This document shows, in pieces, positions 25,945 to 38,016 of a stretch of 64,000 nucleotides of DNA. Both the position numbers and the translations under genes were made by a program. This DNA comes from Xylocopa sonorina (Eukaryota > Arthropoda > Insecta > Hymenoptera > Apidae): NCBI RefSeq assembly GCF_050948175.1, contig NW_027490111.1, positions 1,116,001 to 1,180,000 of the forward strand, in the 5' to 3' direction. The notes beneath the pieces are model-generated. The model made no database searches, was not told the origin of the DNA, and was given only the letters and a program-made list of their open reading frames with translations. Position 1 is the stretch's first letter. The number at the start of each line of letters is the position of its first letter.

Positions 25945-27684
25945 TGTAGACGAGGAATGCATAACACTTCGCAAATCATGTTATATCTTACGATGAAACA
26001 TAGAAATGAGATGCGATATCGCGTTTTAAGAATCATAAGAACTCTATTGCTACGATACGTAGACATCTGCAAACGCTCTTTCCTTGCAAGGAAGTGTCGC
26101 ATTAACATTCATATGAAGTGTAGACGAGGAATACATAACACTTCGCAAATAATATTATATCTCACCATGAAACATAGAAATGAGATTCGATATCGCGTTT
26201 TAAGAAGCATTAGAACTCTATTGCTACGATACGTAGACATCTGCAAACGCTATTTCCTTGCTAGGAAGTGTCGCATTTTCATTCATTTGAAGTGTAGACG
26301 AGAAATGCATAACACTTCGCAAATCATGTTACATCTTACCATGAAACATAGAATTGAGATGCGATATCGCGTTTTAAGAATCATATGAACTCTATTGCTA
26401 CGATACGTAGACATCTGCAATCGCTATTTCCTTGCAAGGAAGTGTCGCATTTACTTTCATTTGAATCGCAGACGAGGAATGCATTACACTTCGCAATGAA
26501 TATTATATCTTATCATGAAACATAGAAATGAGATGCAATATCTCGTTTTAAGAAGCATTTGAACTCTATTGCTTCGGTACGTAGATATCTGCAAACGCTA
26601 TTTCCTTGCAGGGAAGTGTCGCATTTACATTCATTTGAAGTGCAGACGAGGAATACATAACACTTCGCAAATCATGTTATATCTTACCATGAAACATAGA
26701 AATGAGATTCGATATCGCGTTTTAAGAAGCATTAGAACTCTATTGCTACGATACGTAGACATCTGCAAACGCTATTTCCTTGCAAGGAAGTGTCGCATTT
26801 ACATTCATTTGAAGTGTAGACGAGGAATACATAACACTTCGCAATGAATATTACATCTTATCATGAAACATAGAAATGAGATGCGATATCACGTTTTAAG
26901 AAGCACTAGAACTCCATCCCTACGATACGTAGACATCTGCAAACGCTATTTCCTTGCAAGGAAGTGTCGCACTAACATTCATATGAAGTGTAGACGAGGA
27001 ATACATAACACTTCGCAAATAATATTATGTCTTACCATGAAACATAGAAATGAGATTCGATATCGCGTTTTAAGAAGCATTAGAACTCTATTGCTACGAT
27101 ACCTAGACATCTGCAAACGCTATTTCCTTGCTAGGAAGTGTCGCATTTTCATTCATTTGAAGTGTAGACGAGGAATACATAACACTTCGCAAATCATGTT
27201 ATATCTTACCATGAAACATAGAAATGAGATGCGATATCGCGTTTTTAGAATCATATGAACTCTATTGCTACGATACGTAGACATATGCAATCGCTATTTC
27301 CTTGCAAGGAAGTGTCTCATTTACTTTCATTTGAATCGCAGACGAGGAATACATAACACTTCGCAAATCATATTATATCTTACCATGAAACATAGAAATG
27401 AGATGCGATATCGCGTTTTGGGAAGCATTAGAACTCTATTGCTACGATACCTAGACATCTGCAGACACTATTTCCTAGCAAGGAAGTGTCGCATTTACAT
27501 TCATTTGAAGTGTAGACGAGGAATACATAACACTTCGCAAATCATATTATATCTTGCCATGAAACATTGAAATGAGATGCGATATCGCGTTTTAGGAAGC
27601 ATTAGAACTCTATTGCTACGATACCTAGACATCTGCAAACGCTATTTCCTTGCAAGGAAGTGTCGCATTTACATTCATTTGAAT
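25945..27684 (+). repeat. 1740-bp ten-monomer unit, copy 1
   Basis: First of two adjacent 1740-bp units that appear identical wherever compared. Shared rare markers include GTTTTTAGAATCATATG, CATATGCAATCGC, GTGTCTCATTTAC, GTTTTGGGAAGC, ATTATGTCTTACC, and CTTGCCATGAAACATTGA (which makes an in-frame stop). The unit begins near the difference TTTGAAGTG versus TTTGAATCG at about 25945. Confidence 0.85.
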
Positions 27685-29454
27685 CGTAGACGAGGAATGC
27701 ATAACACTTCGCAAATCATGTTATATCTTACGATGAAACATAGAAATGAGATGCGATATCGCGTTTTAAGAATCATAAGAACTCTATTGCTACGATACGT
27801 AGACATCTGCAAACGCTCTTTCCTTGCAAGGAAGTGTCGCATTAACATTCATATGAAGTGTAGACGAGGAATACATAACACTTCGCAAATAATATTATAT
27901 CTCACCATGAAACATAGAAATGAGATTCGATATCGCGTTTTAAGAAGCATTAGAACTCTATTGCTACGATACGTAGACATCTGCAAACGCTATTTCCTTG
28001 CTAGGAAGTGTCGCATTTTCATTCATTTGAAGTGTAGACGAGAAATGCATAACACTTCGCAAATCATGTTACATCTTACCATGAAACATAGAATTGAGAT
28101 GCGATATCGCGTTTTAAGAATCATATGAACTCTATTGCTACGATACGTAGACATCTGCAATCGCTATTTCCTTGCAAGGAAGTGTCGCATTTACTTTCAT
28201 TTGAATCGCAGACGAGGAATGCATTACACTTCGCAATGAATATTATATCTTATCATGAAACATAGAAATGAGATGCAATATCTCGTTTTAAGAAGCATTT
28301 GAACTCTATTGCTTCGGTACGTAGATATCTGCAAACGCTATTTCCTTGCAGGGAAGTGTCGCATTTACATTCATTTGAAGTGCAGACGAGGAATACATAA
28401 CACTTCGCAAATCATGTTATATCTTACCATGAAACATAGAAATGAGATTCGATATCGCGTTTTAAGAAGCATTAGAACTCTATTGCTACGATACGTAGAC
28501 ATCTGCAAACGCTATTTCCTTGCAAGGAAGTGTCGCATTTACATTCATTTGAAGTGTAGACGAGGAATACATAACACTTCGCAATGAATATTACATCTTA
28601 TCATGAAACATAGAAATGAGATGCGATATCACGTTTTAAGAAGCACTAGAACTCCATCCCTACGATACGTAGACATCTGCAAACGCTATTTCCTTGCAAG
28701 GAAGTGTCGCACTAACATTCATATGAAGTGTAGACGAGGAATACATAACACTTCGCAAATAATATTATGTCTTACCATGAAACATAGAAATGAGATTCGA
28801 TATCGCGTTTTAAGAAGCATTAGAACTCTATTGCTACGATACCTAGACATCTGCAAACGCTATTTCCTTGCTAGGAAGTGTCGCATTTTCATTCATTTGA
28901 AGTGTAGACGAGGAATACATAACACTTCGCAAATCATGTTATATCTTACCATGAAACATAGAAATGAGATGCGATATCGCGTTTTTAGAATCATATGAAC
29001 TCTATTGCTACGATACGTAGACATATGCAATCGCTATTTCCTTGCAAGGAAGTGTCTCATTTACTTTCATTTGAATCGCAGACGAGGAATACATAACACT
29101 TCGCAAATCATATTATATCTTACCATGAAACATAGAAATGAGATGCGATATCGCGTTTTGGGAAGCATTAGAACTCTATTGCTACGATACCTAGACATCT
29201 GCAGACACTATTTCCTAGCAAGGAAGTGTCGCATTTACATTCATTTGAAGTGTAGACGAGGAATACATAACACTTCGCAAATCATATTATATCTTGCCAT
29301 GAAACATTGAAATGAGATGCGATATCGCGTTTTAGGAAGCATTAGAACTCTATTGCTACGATACCTAGACATCTGCAAACGCTATTTCCTTGCAAGGAAG
29401 TGTCGCATTTACATTCATTTGAATCGTAGACGAGGAATGCATAACACTTCGCAA
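27685..29454 (+). repeat. 1740-bp ten-monomer unit, copy 2
   Basis: Second adjacent copy, matching copy 1 up to about 29454, where GCAAATCATG gives way to GCAATGTACATTG. Near identity over 1.7 kb implies very recent duplication, or an assembly duplication. Confidence 0.85.
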
Positions 29455-30589
29455 TGTACATTGTATCTTATCATGAAACATAGATATGCGATGCAATATC
29501 TCGTTTTAAGAAGCATTTGAATTCTATTGCTACGATACCTAGACATCTGCAGACGCTATTTCCTAGCAAGGAAGTGTCGCATTTACATTCATTTGAAGTG
29601 TAGACGAGTAATACATAACACTTCCCCAATCATATTATATCTTACCGTGAAACATAGAAATGAGATGCGATATCGCGTTTTAAGAAGTATTAGAACACTA
29701 TTGCTAAGATAGGTAGACATTTGCAAACGCTATTTCCTTGCAAGGAAGTGTCGCATTTACATTCATTTGAAGTGTAGACGAGGAATACATAACACTTCGC
29801 AATGTATATTGTATCTTATCATGAAACATAGATATGAGATGCAATATCTCGTTTAAGAAGCATTTGAACTCTATTGCTACGATACCTAGACATCTGCAGG
29901 CGCTATTTCCTAGCAAGGAAGTGTCGCATTTACATTCATTTGAAGTGTAGACGAGGAATACATGACACTTCGAAAATCATATTATATCTTACCATGAAAC
30001 ATAGAAATGAGATGCAATATCTCGTTTTAAGAAGCATTTGAACTCTATTGCTACGATACCTAGACATCTGCAGACGCTATTTCCTTGCAAGGAAGAGTCG
30101 CATTTACATTCATTTGAAGTGTAGACGAGGAATACATAACACTTCGCAAATCATATTATATCTTACCGTGAAACATAGAAATGAGATGCGATATCGCGTT
30201 TTAAGAAGTATTAGAGCACTATTGCTAAGATAGGTAGACATTTGCAAACGCTATTTCCTTGCAAGGAAGTGTCGCATTTACATTCATTTGAAGTGTAGAC
30301 GAGGAATACATAACACTTCTCCAATCATATTATATCTTACCATGAAACATAGAAATGAGATGCGATATCGCGATTTAAGAAGCATTAGAACTCTATTGCT
30401 ACGATAGGTAGACATCTGCAAACGCTATTTCCTAGCAAGGAAGTGTCGCATTTACATTCATTTGAAGTGTAGACGAGGACTACATAACACTTCGCGAATC
30501 ATATTCTATCTTACCATGAAAAATAGAAATGAGATGCTATATCGCGTTTTAAGAAGCATTGGAACTCTATTGCTTCGATACGTAGACAT

Positions 30590-31695
30590 CTGCAAACGCT
30601 ATTTCCTTGCAAGGAAGTGTCGCATATACATTCATTTGAAGTGTAGACGAGGAATACATAACACTTCGCAATGAATATTACATCTTATCATGAAACATAG
30701 AAATGAGATGCGATATCACGTTTTAAGAAGCACTAGAACTCCATCCCTACGATACGTAGACATCTGCAAACGCTATTTCCTTGCAAGGAAGTGTCGCACT
30801 AACATTCATATGAAGTGTAGACGAGGAATACATAACACTTCGCAAATAATATTATATCTTACCATGAAACATAGAAATGAGATTCGATATCGCGTTTTAA
30901 GAAGCATTAGAACTCTATTGCTACGATACCTAGACATCTGCAAACGCTATTTCCTTGCTAGGAAGTGTCGCATTTTCATTCATTTGAAGTGTAGACGAGG
31001 AATACATAACACTTCGCAAATCATGTTATATCTTACCATGAAACATAGAAATGAGATGCGATATCGCGTTTTTAGAATCATATGAACTCTATTGCTACGA
31101 TACGTAGACATATGCAATCGCTATTTCCTTGCAAGGAAGTGTCTCATTTACTTTCATTTGAATCGCAGACGAGGAATACATAACACTTCGCAAATCATAT
31201 TATATCTTACCATGAAACATAGAAATGAGATGCGATATCGCGTTTTGGGAAGCATTAGAACTCTATTGCTACGATACCTAGACATCTGCAGACACTATTT
31301 CCTAGCAAGGAAGTGTCGCATTTACATTCATTTGAAGTGTAGACGAGGAATACATAACACTTCGCAAATCATATTATATCTTACCATGAAACATTGAAAT
31401 GAGATGCGATATCGCGTTTTAGGAAGCATTAGAACTCTATTGCTACGATACCTAGACATCTGCAAACGCTATTTCCTTGCAAGGAAGTGTCGCATTTACA
31501 TTCATTTGAATCGTAGACGAGGAATGCATAACACTTCGCAATGTACATTGTATCTTATCATGAAACATAGATATGCGATGCAATATCTCGTTTTAAGAAG
31601 CATTTGAATTCTATTGCTACGATACCTAGACATCTGCAGACGCTATTTCCTAGCAAGGAAGTGTCGCATTTACATTCATTTGAAGTGTAGACGAG
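30590..31695 (+). repeat. Partial third copy of the 1740-bp unit
   Basis: Matches 28503-29608 at an offset of 2087 bp (12 monomers minus the 1-bp loss near 29851), including ACTCCATCCCTACG, GTTTTTAGAATC, GTTTTGGGAAGC and GCAATGTACATTG. It shows a few differences, such as TATTATATC for TATTATGTC and CTTACCATG for CTTGCCATG, so it is older than copies 1 and 2. It ends at ACGAG(G/T)AATA. Confidence 0.8.
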
Positions 31696-33339
31696 GAATA
31701 CATGACACTTCGCAAATCATATTATATCTTACCATGAAACATAGAAATGAGATGCAATATCTCGTTTTAAGAAGCATTTGAACTCTACTGCTACGATACC
31801 TAGACATCTGCAGACGCTATTTCCTAGCATGGAAGTGTCGCATTTACATTCATTTGAAGTGCAGACGAGTAATATATGACACTTCGCAAATCATATTATA
31901 TCTTACCATGAAACATAGAAATGAGATGCGATATCGCGTTTTAAGAAGCATTAGAACACTATTGCTACGATAGGTAGACATTTGCAAACGCTATTTCCTT
32001 GCAAGGAAGTGTCGTATTTACATTCTTTTGATGTGTATACGAGGAATACATAACACTTCGCAAATCATATTATATCTTACCATGAAACATAGAAATGAGA
32101 TGCGATATCGCGTTTTAAGAATCATAAGAACACTATTGTTATGATACGTAGACATCTGCAATCGCTATTTCCTTGCAAGGAAGTGTCGCATTTACTTTCC
32201 TTTGAATCGTAGACGAGGAATACATAACACTTCGCAAATCATATTATATCTTACCATGAAATATAGAAATGAGATGCGATATCGCGTTTTAGGAAGCATT
32301 AGAACACTATTGCTAAGATACCTAGACATGTGCAAACTCTATTTCCTTGCAAGCACGTGTCGCATTTACGTTCATTTGAATCATAGACGAGGAATGCATA
32401 ACACTTCGCAATGAATATTAAATCTTATCATGAAACATAAATATGAGATGCAATATCTCGTTTTAAGAATCATTTGAACTCTATTGCTTCGATTCGTTGA
32501 CATGTGCAAACGCTATTTCCATGCAAGGAAGTATCGCATTTACATTCTTCTGAAGAGAATACGAGGTATACATAACACTTTACAATGAATATTATATCCT
32601 ATCATGCACCATAGAAATGAGATGCGATATCGCGTTTTAAAAAGCGTTAGAACTCCATCGCTACGATACCTAGACATCTGCAGACAATATTTCCTAGCAA
32701 TGAAGTGTCGCATTTACATTCATTTGAAGTGTAGACGAGTAATACATAAGACTTCCCCAATCATATTATATCTTACCATGAAACATAGAAATGAGATGCG
32801 ATATCGCGTTTTAAGAAGCATTAGAACTCTATTGCATCGATACGTAGACATCTGCAAACGCTATTTCCTTGCAAGGAAGTGTCGCATTTACATTCATTTG
32901 AAGTGTAGACGAGGAATACATAACACTTCGCAATGTATATTGTATCTTATCATGAAACATAGATATGAGATGCAATATCTCGTTTTAAGAAGCATTTGAA
33001 CACTATTGCTACGATACCTAGACATCTGCAGACGCTATTTCCTAGCAAGGAAGTGTCGCATTTACATTCATTTGAAGTGTAGACGAGGAATACATGACAC
33101 TTCGCAAATCATATTATATCTTACCATGAAACATAGATATGAGATGCAATAACTCGTTTTAAGAAGCATTTGAACTCTATTGCTACGATACCTAGACATC
33201 TGCAGACGCTATTTCCTAGCAAGGAAGTGTCGCATTTACATTCATTTGAAGTGTAGACGAGGAATACATGACACTTCGCAAATCATATTCTATCTTACCA
33301 TGAAACATAGAAATGAGATGCAAAATCTCGTTTTAAGAA

Positions 33340-34731
33340 GCATTTGAACTCTACTGCTACGATACCTAGATATCTGCAGACGCTATTTCCTAGCATGGAA
33401 GTGTCGCATTTACATTCATTTGAAGTGTAGACGAGGAATATATGACACTTCGCAAATCATATTATATCTTACCATGAAACATAGAAATGGGATGCGATAT
33501 CGCGTTTTAAGGAGCATTAGAACACTATTGCTACGATAGGTAGACATTTGCAAACGCTATTTCCTAGCAATGAAGTGTCGTATTTACATTCTTTTGATGT
33601 GTATACGAGGAATACATAACACTTCGCAAATCATATTATATCTTACCATGAAACGTAGAAATGAGATGCGATATCGCGTTTTAAGAATCATAAGTACTCT
33701 ATTGTTACGATACGTAGACATCTGCAATCGCTATTGCCTTGCAAGGAAGTGTCGCATTTACTTTCCTTTGAATCGTAGACGAGGAATACATAACACTTCG
33801 CAAATCATATTATATCTTACCATGAAACATAGAAATGAGATGCGATATTGCGTTTTAGGAAGCATTAAAACACTATTGCTACGATACCTAGACATCTGCA
33901 AACGCTACTTCCTTGCAAGGACGTGTCGCATTTACGTTCATTTGAATCATAGACGAGGAATGCATAACACTTCGCAATGAGTATTATATCTTATCATGAA
34001 ACATAAATATGGGATGCAGTATCTCGTTTTAAGAAGCATTTGAACTCTACTGCTACTATACCTAGACATCTGCAGACGCTATTTCCTAGCATGGAAGTGT
34101 CGCATTTACATTCATTTGAAGTGTAGACGAGGAATATATGACACTTCGCAAATCATATTATATCTTACCATGAAACATAGAAATGGGATGCGATATCGCG
34201 TTTTAAGGAGCATTAGAACACTATTGCTACGTTAGGTAGACATTTGCAAACGCTATTTCCTTGCAAGGAAGTGTCGTATTTACATTCTTTTGATGTGTAT
34301 ACGAGGAATACATAACACTTCGCAAATCATATTATATCTTACCATGAAACATAGAAATGAGATGCGATATCGCGTTTTAAGAATCATAAGTACTCTATTG
34401 TTACGATACGTAGACATCTGCAATCGCTATTTCCTTGCAAGGAAGTGTCGCATTTACTTTCCTTTGAATCGTAGACGAGGAATACATAACACTTCGCAAA
34501 TCATATTATATCTTACCATGAAACATAGAAATGAGATGCGATATTGCGTTTTAGGAAGCATTAGAACTCTATTGCTACGATACCTAGACATCTGCAAACG
34601 CTATTTCCTTGCAAGGACGTGTCGCATTTACGTTCATTTGAATCATAGACGAGGAATGCATAACACTTCGCAATGAGCATTATATCTTATCATGAAACAT
34701 AAATATGGGATGCAATATCTCGTTTTAAGAA
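33340..34731 (+). repeat. Tandem duplication of a 696-bp tetramer
   Basis: Two four-monomer units (33340-34035 and 34036-34731) with markers CCTAGCATGGAAG, TCTTTTGATGTGTATACG, AATCATAAGTACTC and GATATTGCGTTTTAGG, and several scattered differences (e.g. CTACGATACC versus CTACTATACC). Confidence 0.8.
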
Positions 34732-36477
34732 GCATTTGAACTCTATAGCTTCGATACGTAGATATTTGCAAACGCTATTTCTTTGCAAGGAAGTGTCGCA
34801 TTTACATTCATTTGAAGTGTAGACGAGGAATACATAACACTTCGCAAATCATATTATATCTTACCATGAAACATAGAAATGAGATGCGATATCGCGTTTT
34901 AAGAAGCATTAGAACTCTATTGCTACGATACCTAGACATCTGCAAACGCTATTTCCTTGCAAGGAAGTGTCGCATTTACATTCATTTGAAGTGTAGACGA
35001 GTAATACATAACACTTCCCCAATCATATTATATCTTACCGTGAAACATAGAAATGAGATGCGATATCGCGTTTTAAGAAGTATTAGAACACTATTGATAA
35101 GATAGGTAGACATTTGCAAACGCTATTTCCTTGCAAGGAAGTGTCGCATTTACATTCATTTGAAGTGTAGACGAGGAATACATAACACTTCGCAATGTAT
35201 ATTGTATCTTATCATGAAACATAGATATGAGATGCAATATCTCGTTTTAAGAAGCATTTGAACTTTATTGCTACGATACCTAGACATCTGCAGACGCTAT
35301 TTCCTAGCAAGGAAGTGTCGCATTTACATTCATTTGAAGTGTAGACGAGGAATACATGACACTTCGCAAATCATATTATATCTTACCATGAAACATAGAA
35401 ATGAGATGCAATATCTCGTTTTAAGAAGCATTTGAACTCTATTGCTACGATACCTAGACATCTGCAGACGCTATTTCCTTGCAAGGAAGAGTCGCATTTA
35501 CATTCATTTGAAGTGTAGATGAGGAATACATAACACTTCGCAAATCATATTAAATCTTACCGTGAAACATAGAAATGAGATGCGATATCGCGTTTTAAGG
35601 AGTATTAGAGCACTATTGCTAAGATAGGTAGACATTTGCAAACGCTATTTCCTTGCAAGGAAGTGTCGCATTTACATTCATTTGAAGTGTAGACGAGGAA
35701 TACATAACACTTCTCCAATCATATTATATCTTACCATGAAACATAGAAATGAGATGCGATATCGCGTTTTAAGAAGCATTAGAACTCTATTGCTACGATA
35801 GGTAGACATCTGCAAACGCTATTTCCTAGCAAGAAAGTGTCGCATTTACATTCATTTGAAGTGTAGACGAGGACTACATAACACTTCGCGAATCATATTC
35901 TATCTTACCATGAAACATAGAAATGAGATGCGATATCGCGTTTTAAGAAGCATTGGAACTCTATTGCTTCGATACGTAGACATCTGCAAACGCTATTTCC
36001 TTGCAAGGAAGTGTCGCATTTACATTCATTTGAAGTGTAGACGAGGAATACATAACACTTCACAAATCATATTATATCTTACCGTGAAACATAGAAATGA
36101 GATGCGATATCGCGTTTTAAGAAGCATTTGAACTCTACTGCTACGATACCTAGACATCTGCAGACGCTATTTCCTAGCATGGAAGTGTCGCATTTACATT
36201 CATTTGAAGTGTAGACGAGTAATATATGACACTTCGCAAATCATATTATATCTTACCATGAAACATAGAAATGAGATGCGATATCGCGTTTTAAGAAGCA
36301 TTGGAACTCTATTGCTTCGATACGTAGACATCTGCAAACGCTATTTCCTTGCAAGGAAGTGTCGCATTTACATTCATTTGAAGTGTAGACGAGGAATACA
36401 TAACACTTCGCAAATCATATTATATCTTACCATGAAACATAGGAATGAGATGCGATATCGCGTTTTAAGAAGCATTA

Positions 36478-36481
36478 GAAC
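36478..36481 (+). other. Left target-site duplication of element 2 (GAAC)
   Basis: Satellite reads TTAGAAC before the insert and GAACTCTATTGC after it; intact monomers read TTAGAACTCTATTGC. The 1531-bp insert plus 4 bp predicts a register shift of 143, as observed (phase 12 at 36204 to phase 155 at 39131). Confidence 0.9.
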
Positions 36482-36493
36482 TGTAACGTCCGG
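36482..36493 (+). repeat. Terminal inverted repeat, left end of element 2
   Basis: TGTAACGTCCGG, pairing with the complement of the right end (TGTCACGTCCGG) with one mismatch. Confidence 0.75.
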
Positions 36494-37375
36494 CGTACCG
36501 CCTTCCACCCCCCAACGCCTCCCACAGCACGCAGAGCCTTCTTACCTGCGAACATCTACATTAGAGCGCACGGGCAAATCACCCCTTCGCCGAGCTAAGG
36601 CAGCCGACCCGCAGTATCCGCCCCGGAGATGGACCGGCCAAACGCGCTATCGCGCGTATCCCGAGATCCACGAGGCACCAGCACAGCAACGCATCGAGTC
36701 ACCCGCCCTTACTTACCCTTACGTTTACTATTCTAATGTATATACGTATAAATACTAAAATCCTATTTCTAAGTACACGACACACACATTGTAACACGAA
36801 CAACACACACGCATATAATTCTAAGTTCAATACGTATTTTCTAGTTCATAAGTTGCAACGCGCGCCCGCGCGAATTCGACGCTTGCGGCTCACGCGTAAC
36901 GCGAGCCGCTCCCACTCCGACCGGCCACCCAACCGCGTGGCCGCCCTACTCCGACCGTCCGCCCCACCGCGAGGGCCCAACGACTCGCGCGCCACGCGAC
37001 CCGAGGAGGTCTCGAGCACGCGAGCAAGAGCACATTCTACTTCCGACTTCGATTCGACTCAGACCTCTCTCTGGGACTCGACCCGAGTACCCGATACTTC
37101 TAGTTTAACTTATGGCTTAGTGGCTTTCCATCACCTCTTCGAGGTGTCTTCTAATTCTATTTCAAGTTCCATTTCGATTTCTAGTTAAGTTCTATTTCTA
37201 CTAAGTTTAGTTTAGGGAAGTAAAGTGTATAGCATAGGTTTTTTATACAGAATATATCTTTATTGTTATTTTACATTTAAATTTCTATTTCATTTCTATT
37301 TCCACGCGATCACCTACGGTTCTCGCGTATACACAATCACTTCCATACTTTGATTTAGTATCGTTACTTGGAACT
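36494..37375 (+). other. 5' half of element 2, no supported gene
   Basis: Starts with a CC-rich stretch and then an AT-rich stretch around 36720-36870 holding ACACACA and GTAACACGAACAACACACACG, which aligns with element 1. It continues into a CpG-rich domain (36860-37080), then TTCTAATTCTATTTC-type repeats and the AGAATATATCTTTATT tract (about 37250). An open frame at 36736-37188 (150 codons, Arg- and Ser-rich) has no counterpart in element 1 and looks incidental. A small perfect hairpin, CACCTC-TTC-GAGGTG, sits at 37132-37146. Confidence 0.5.
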
Positions 37376-37381
37376 CTATAT

Positions 37382-37406
37382 AGTTAGAGCGGACCGCCGC
37401 TTAACT
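37382..37406 (+). other. RNA-type hairpin 1 in element 2
   Basis: Stem AGTTA/TAACT, a single unpaired G, inner stem AGCGG/CCGCT, loop ACCG. It can extend outward with weaker A-U and G-U pairs (CTATAT against GTGTGG, 37376-37412). It is partnered by a second hairpin of the same design 89 bp downstream, with different but complementary stem bases. Confidence 0.6.
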
Positions 37407-37470
37407 GTGTGGACTACAGATACGGATTACTCGAAGTAACCGATCGTTCTTCGTTCTGCTGGACCGATGC

Positions 37471-37495
37471 GGATAGAGTGGACCGCCGCTTATCC
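37471..37495 (+). other. RNA-type hairpin 2 in element 2
   Basis: Stem GGATA/TATCC, unpaired G, inner stem AGTGG/CCGCT (one U-G pair in RNA), loop ACCG. Compared with hairpin 1, two outer pairs have changed on both sides (A-U to G-C, U-A to A-U) while bulge and loop are identical. It ends 33 bases before the ATG at 37529, so it would lie in the leader of any transcript encoding that frame. Confidence 0.6.
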
Positions 37496-37528
37496 AATTT
37501 GAATCCAGTTAGGAGAAGTTCATCGTAG

Positions 37529-37825
37529 ATGTGTCGCTCCGCTAATAAGAAAACGCGTCGTGCTGGTAGAAAGAACATTCTACGTCGTTTAGTGCGCGAC
37601 TACGCCGATCCAACGTATTCAGCCTGCCACTCCGTCGTCGTTGCTGCCACCTCGGTTCAAATCCAGTCTTCCCCGGATTTGGCGAGCTCTGCGGCTCCAC
37701 TTCACAGTTCCGGTCAACGCGGTTGGGTACTCGTTCCTCTGACGTTTCCGCAACGCCGACCCTACGCCGCAGCTATACCAGACGGCGATCCTCGACAGCA
37801 GCTGTACCTGGAACGTAATTATTGA
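37529..37825 (+). pseudogene. Decayed LTR-encoded leader segment (KTRRAGRKN)
   Basis: Frame starting at ATG 37529, 98 codons. Residues 7-25 (KKTRRAGRKNILRRLVRDY) match the element 1 leader segment with mostly synonymous codon differences (e.g. GCT/GCC, GGT/GGG, AGA/AGG, AAC/AAT, TTA/CTC). Similarity is lost after about residue 26. A later match to element 1, G(V/K)K(T/S)AKG at about 37836-37854, lies in another frame, so the ancestral frame appears broken by a frameshift here. No protein family is recognised. The basic N terminus (R/K-rich) is the only visible character. Confidence 0.45.
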
Positions 37826-37835
37826 ATTATCAAGG

Positions 37836-38000
37836 TGTGAAGACAGCGAAAGGTTTGTGGAATCTCATTATATCGCGTCCTCGGGTATTTTTACCGGTAA
37901 CGTCCCATAAAAGGAACCACGGTGCCCATCACAATATAGTGCTCGGCTCCGCGATTTCTGCTACGTGCCGTCGCGGGCAACTTCGGAAATTCTCCCGGTC
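37836..38000 (+). other. 3' end of element 2, remnant of leader and splice region
   Basis: Holds the GTGAAGACAGCGAAAGGT stretch, matching GGGAAATCAGCGAAAGGT of element 1 immediately before its splice donor, and further on ACGGTGCCC, matching ACGGTGCCC of element 1. The donor here is GTTTGT and probably weak. A 62-codon frame (37822-38010) across it is incidental apart from the KTAKG remnant. Confidence 0.5.
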
Positions 38001-38012
38001 CCGGACGTGACA
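38001..38012 (-). repeat. Terminal inverted repeat, right end of element 2
   Basis: CCGGACGTGACA. The last 10 bases, GGACGTGACA, equal the complement of the left end of element 1, tying the two elements together at both ends. Confidence 0.75.
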
Positions 38013-38016
38013 GAAC
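38013..38016 (+). other. Right target-site duplication of element 2 (GAAC)
   Basis: Second copy of GAAC, followed by TCTATTGCTACG of the resumed monomer. Confidence 0.9.

Larger units (their letters stand above)
16284..36481 (+). repeat. 174-bp satellite array, block 2
   Basis: Continuation of the same satellite between the two insertions, about 116 monomers in the same orientation. Local variants differ from block 1: the left half is rich in TTCCTTGCTAGGAA, CATTTTCATTC and AATCATGTTATATC, while the right half (about 29.5-36.4 kb) carries TTCCCCAATCAT or TTCTCCAATCAT and GATAGGTAG variants. Register is kept apart from a 1-bp insertion near 21216 (TTGCAAAGGAAG) and a 1-bp loss near 29851 (CTCGTTTAAG), which cancel. 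Long open frames such as 19728-20645 (305 codons) are satellite artefacts. No unique sequence was seen within the block. Confidence 0.97.
36482..38012 (+). mobile_element. Element 2: probable solo LTR, same family as element 1
   Basis: A 1531-bp insert with ends TGTAACGTCCGG and CCGGACGTGACA, inverted over 12 bp with one mismatch, and a 4-bp duplication GAAC. It is CpG-rich at 36840-37080, AT-rich at 37170-37310, and shows the same order of conserved tracts as the reversed element 1, at clearly reduced identity. This is a related but not recently shared copy. It lacks the 30-bp and 27-bp minisatellites. It carries two related hairpins and a leader-type coding segment that has decayed by frameshift. 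No gag, pol, integrase or transposase is present. Solo LTR is my best reading; a short-inverted-repeat DNA element is the alternative. Confidence 0.65.

Noticed and set aside
29704..29916. 70-codon minus-strand frame in the satellite
   Set aside because: It arises because a 1-bp loss near 29851 shifts frame in the antisense of two monomers. It has no counterpart in other monomers.
36736..37188. 150-codon ATG frame in element 2
   Set aside because: Arg- and Ser-rich, driven by CpG-rich sequence, with no matching frame in the aligned part of element 1 and no family resemblance.
37897..37910. Internal GGTAACGTCCC resembling the element end, as a second LTR
   Set aside because: Only about 9 bases match, and the sequence after it does not follow the element start, so it does not make a paired LTR.
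36482..38012. DNA transposon with 12-bp inverted repeats
   Set aside because: Not excluded, but TGT...ACA ends and 4-bp duplications in both copies fit an LTR better, and no transposase remnant is visible. Kept as the alternative.
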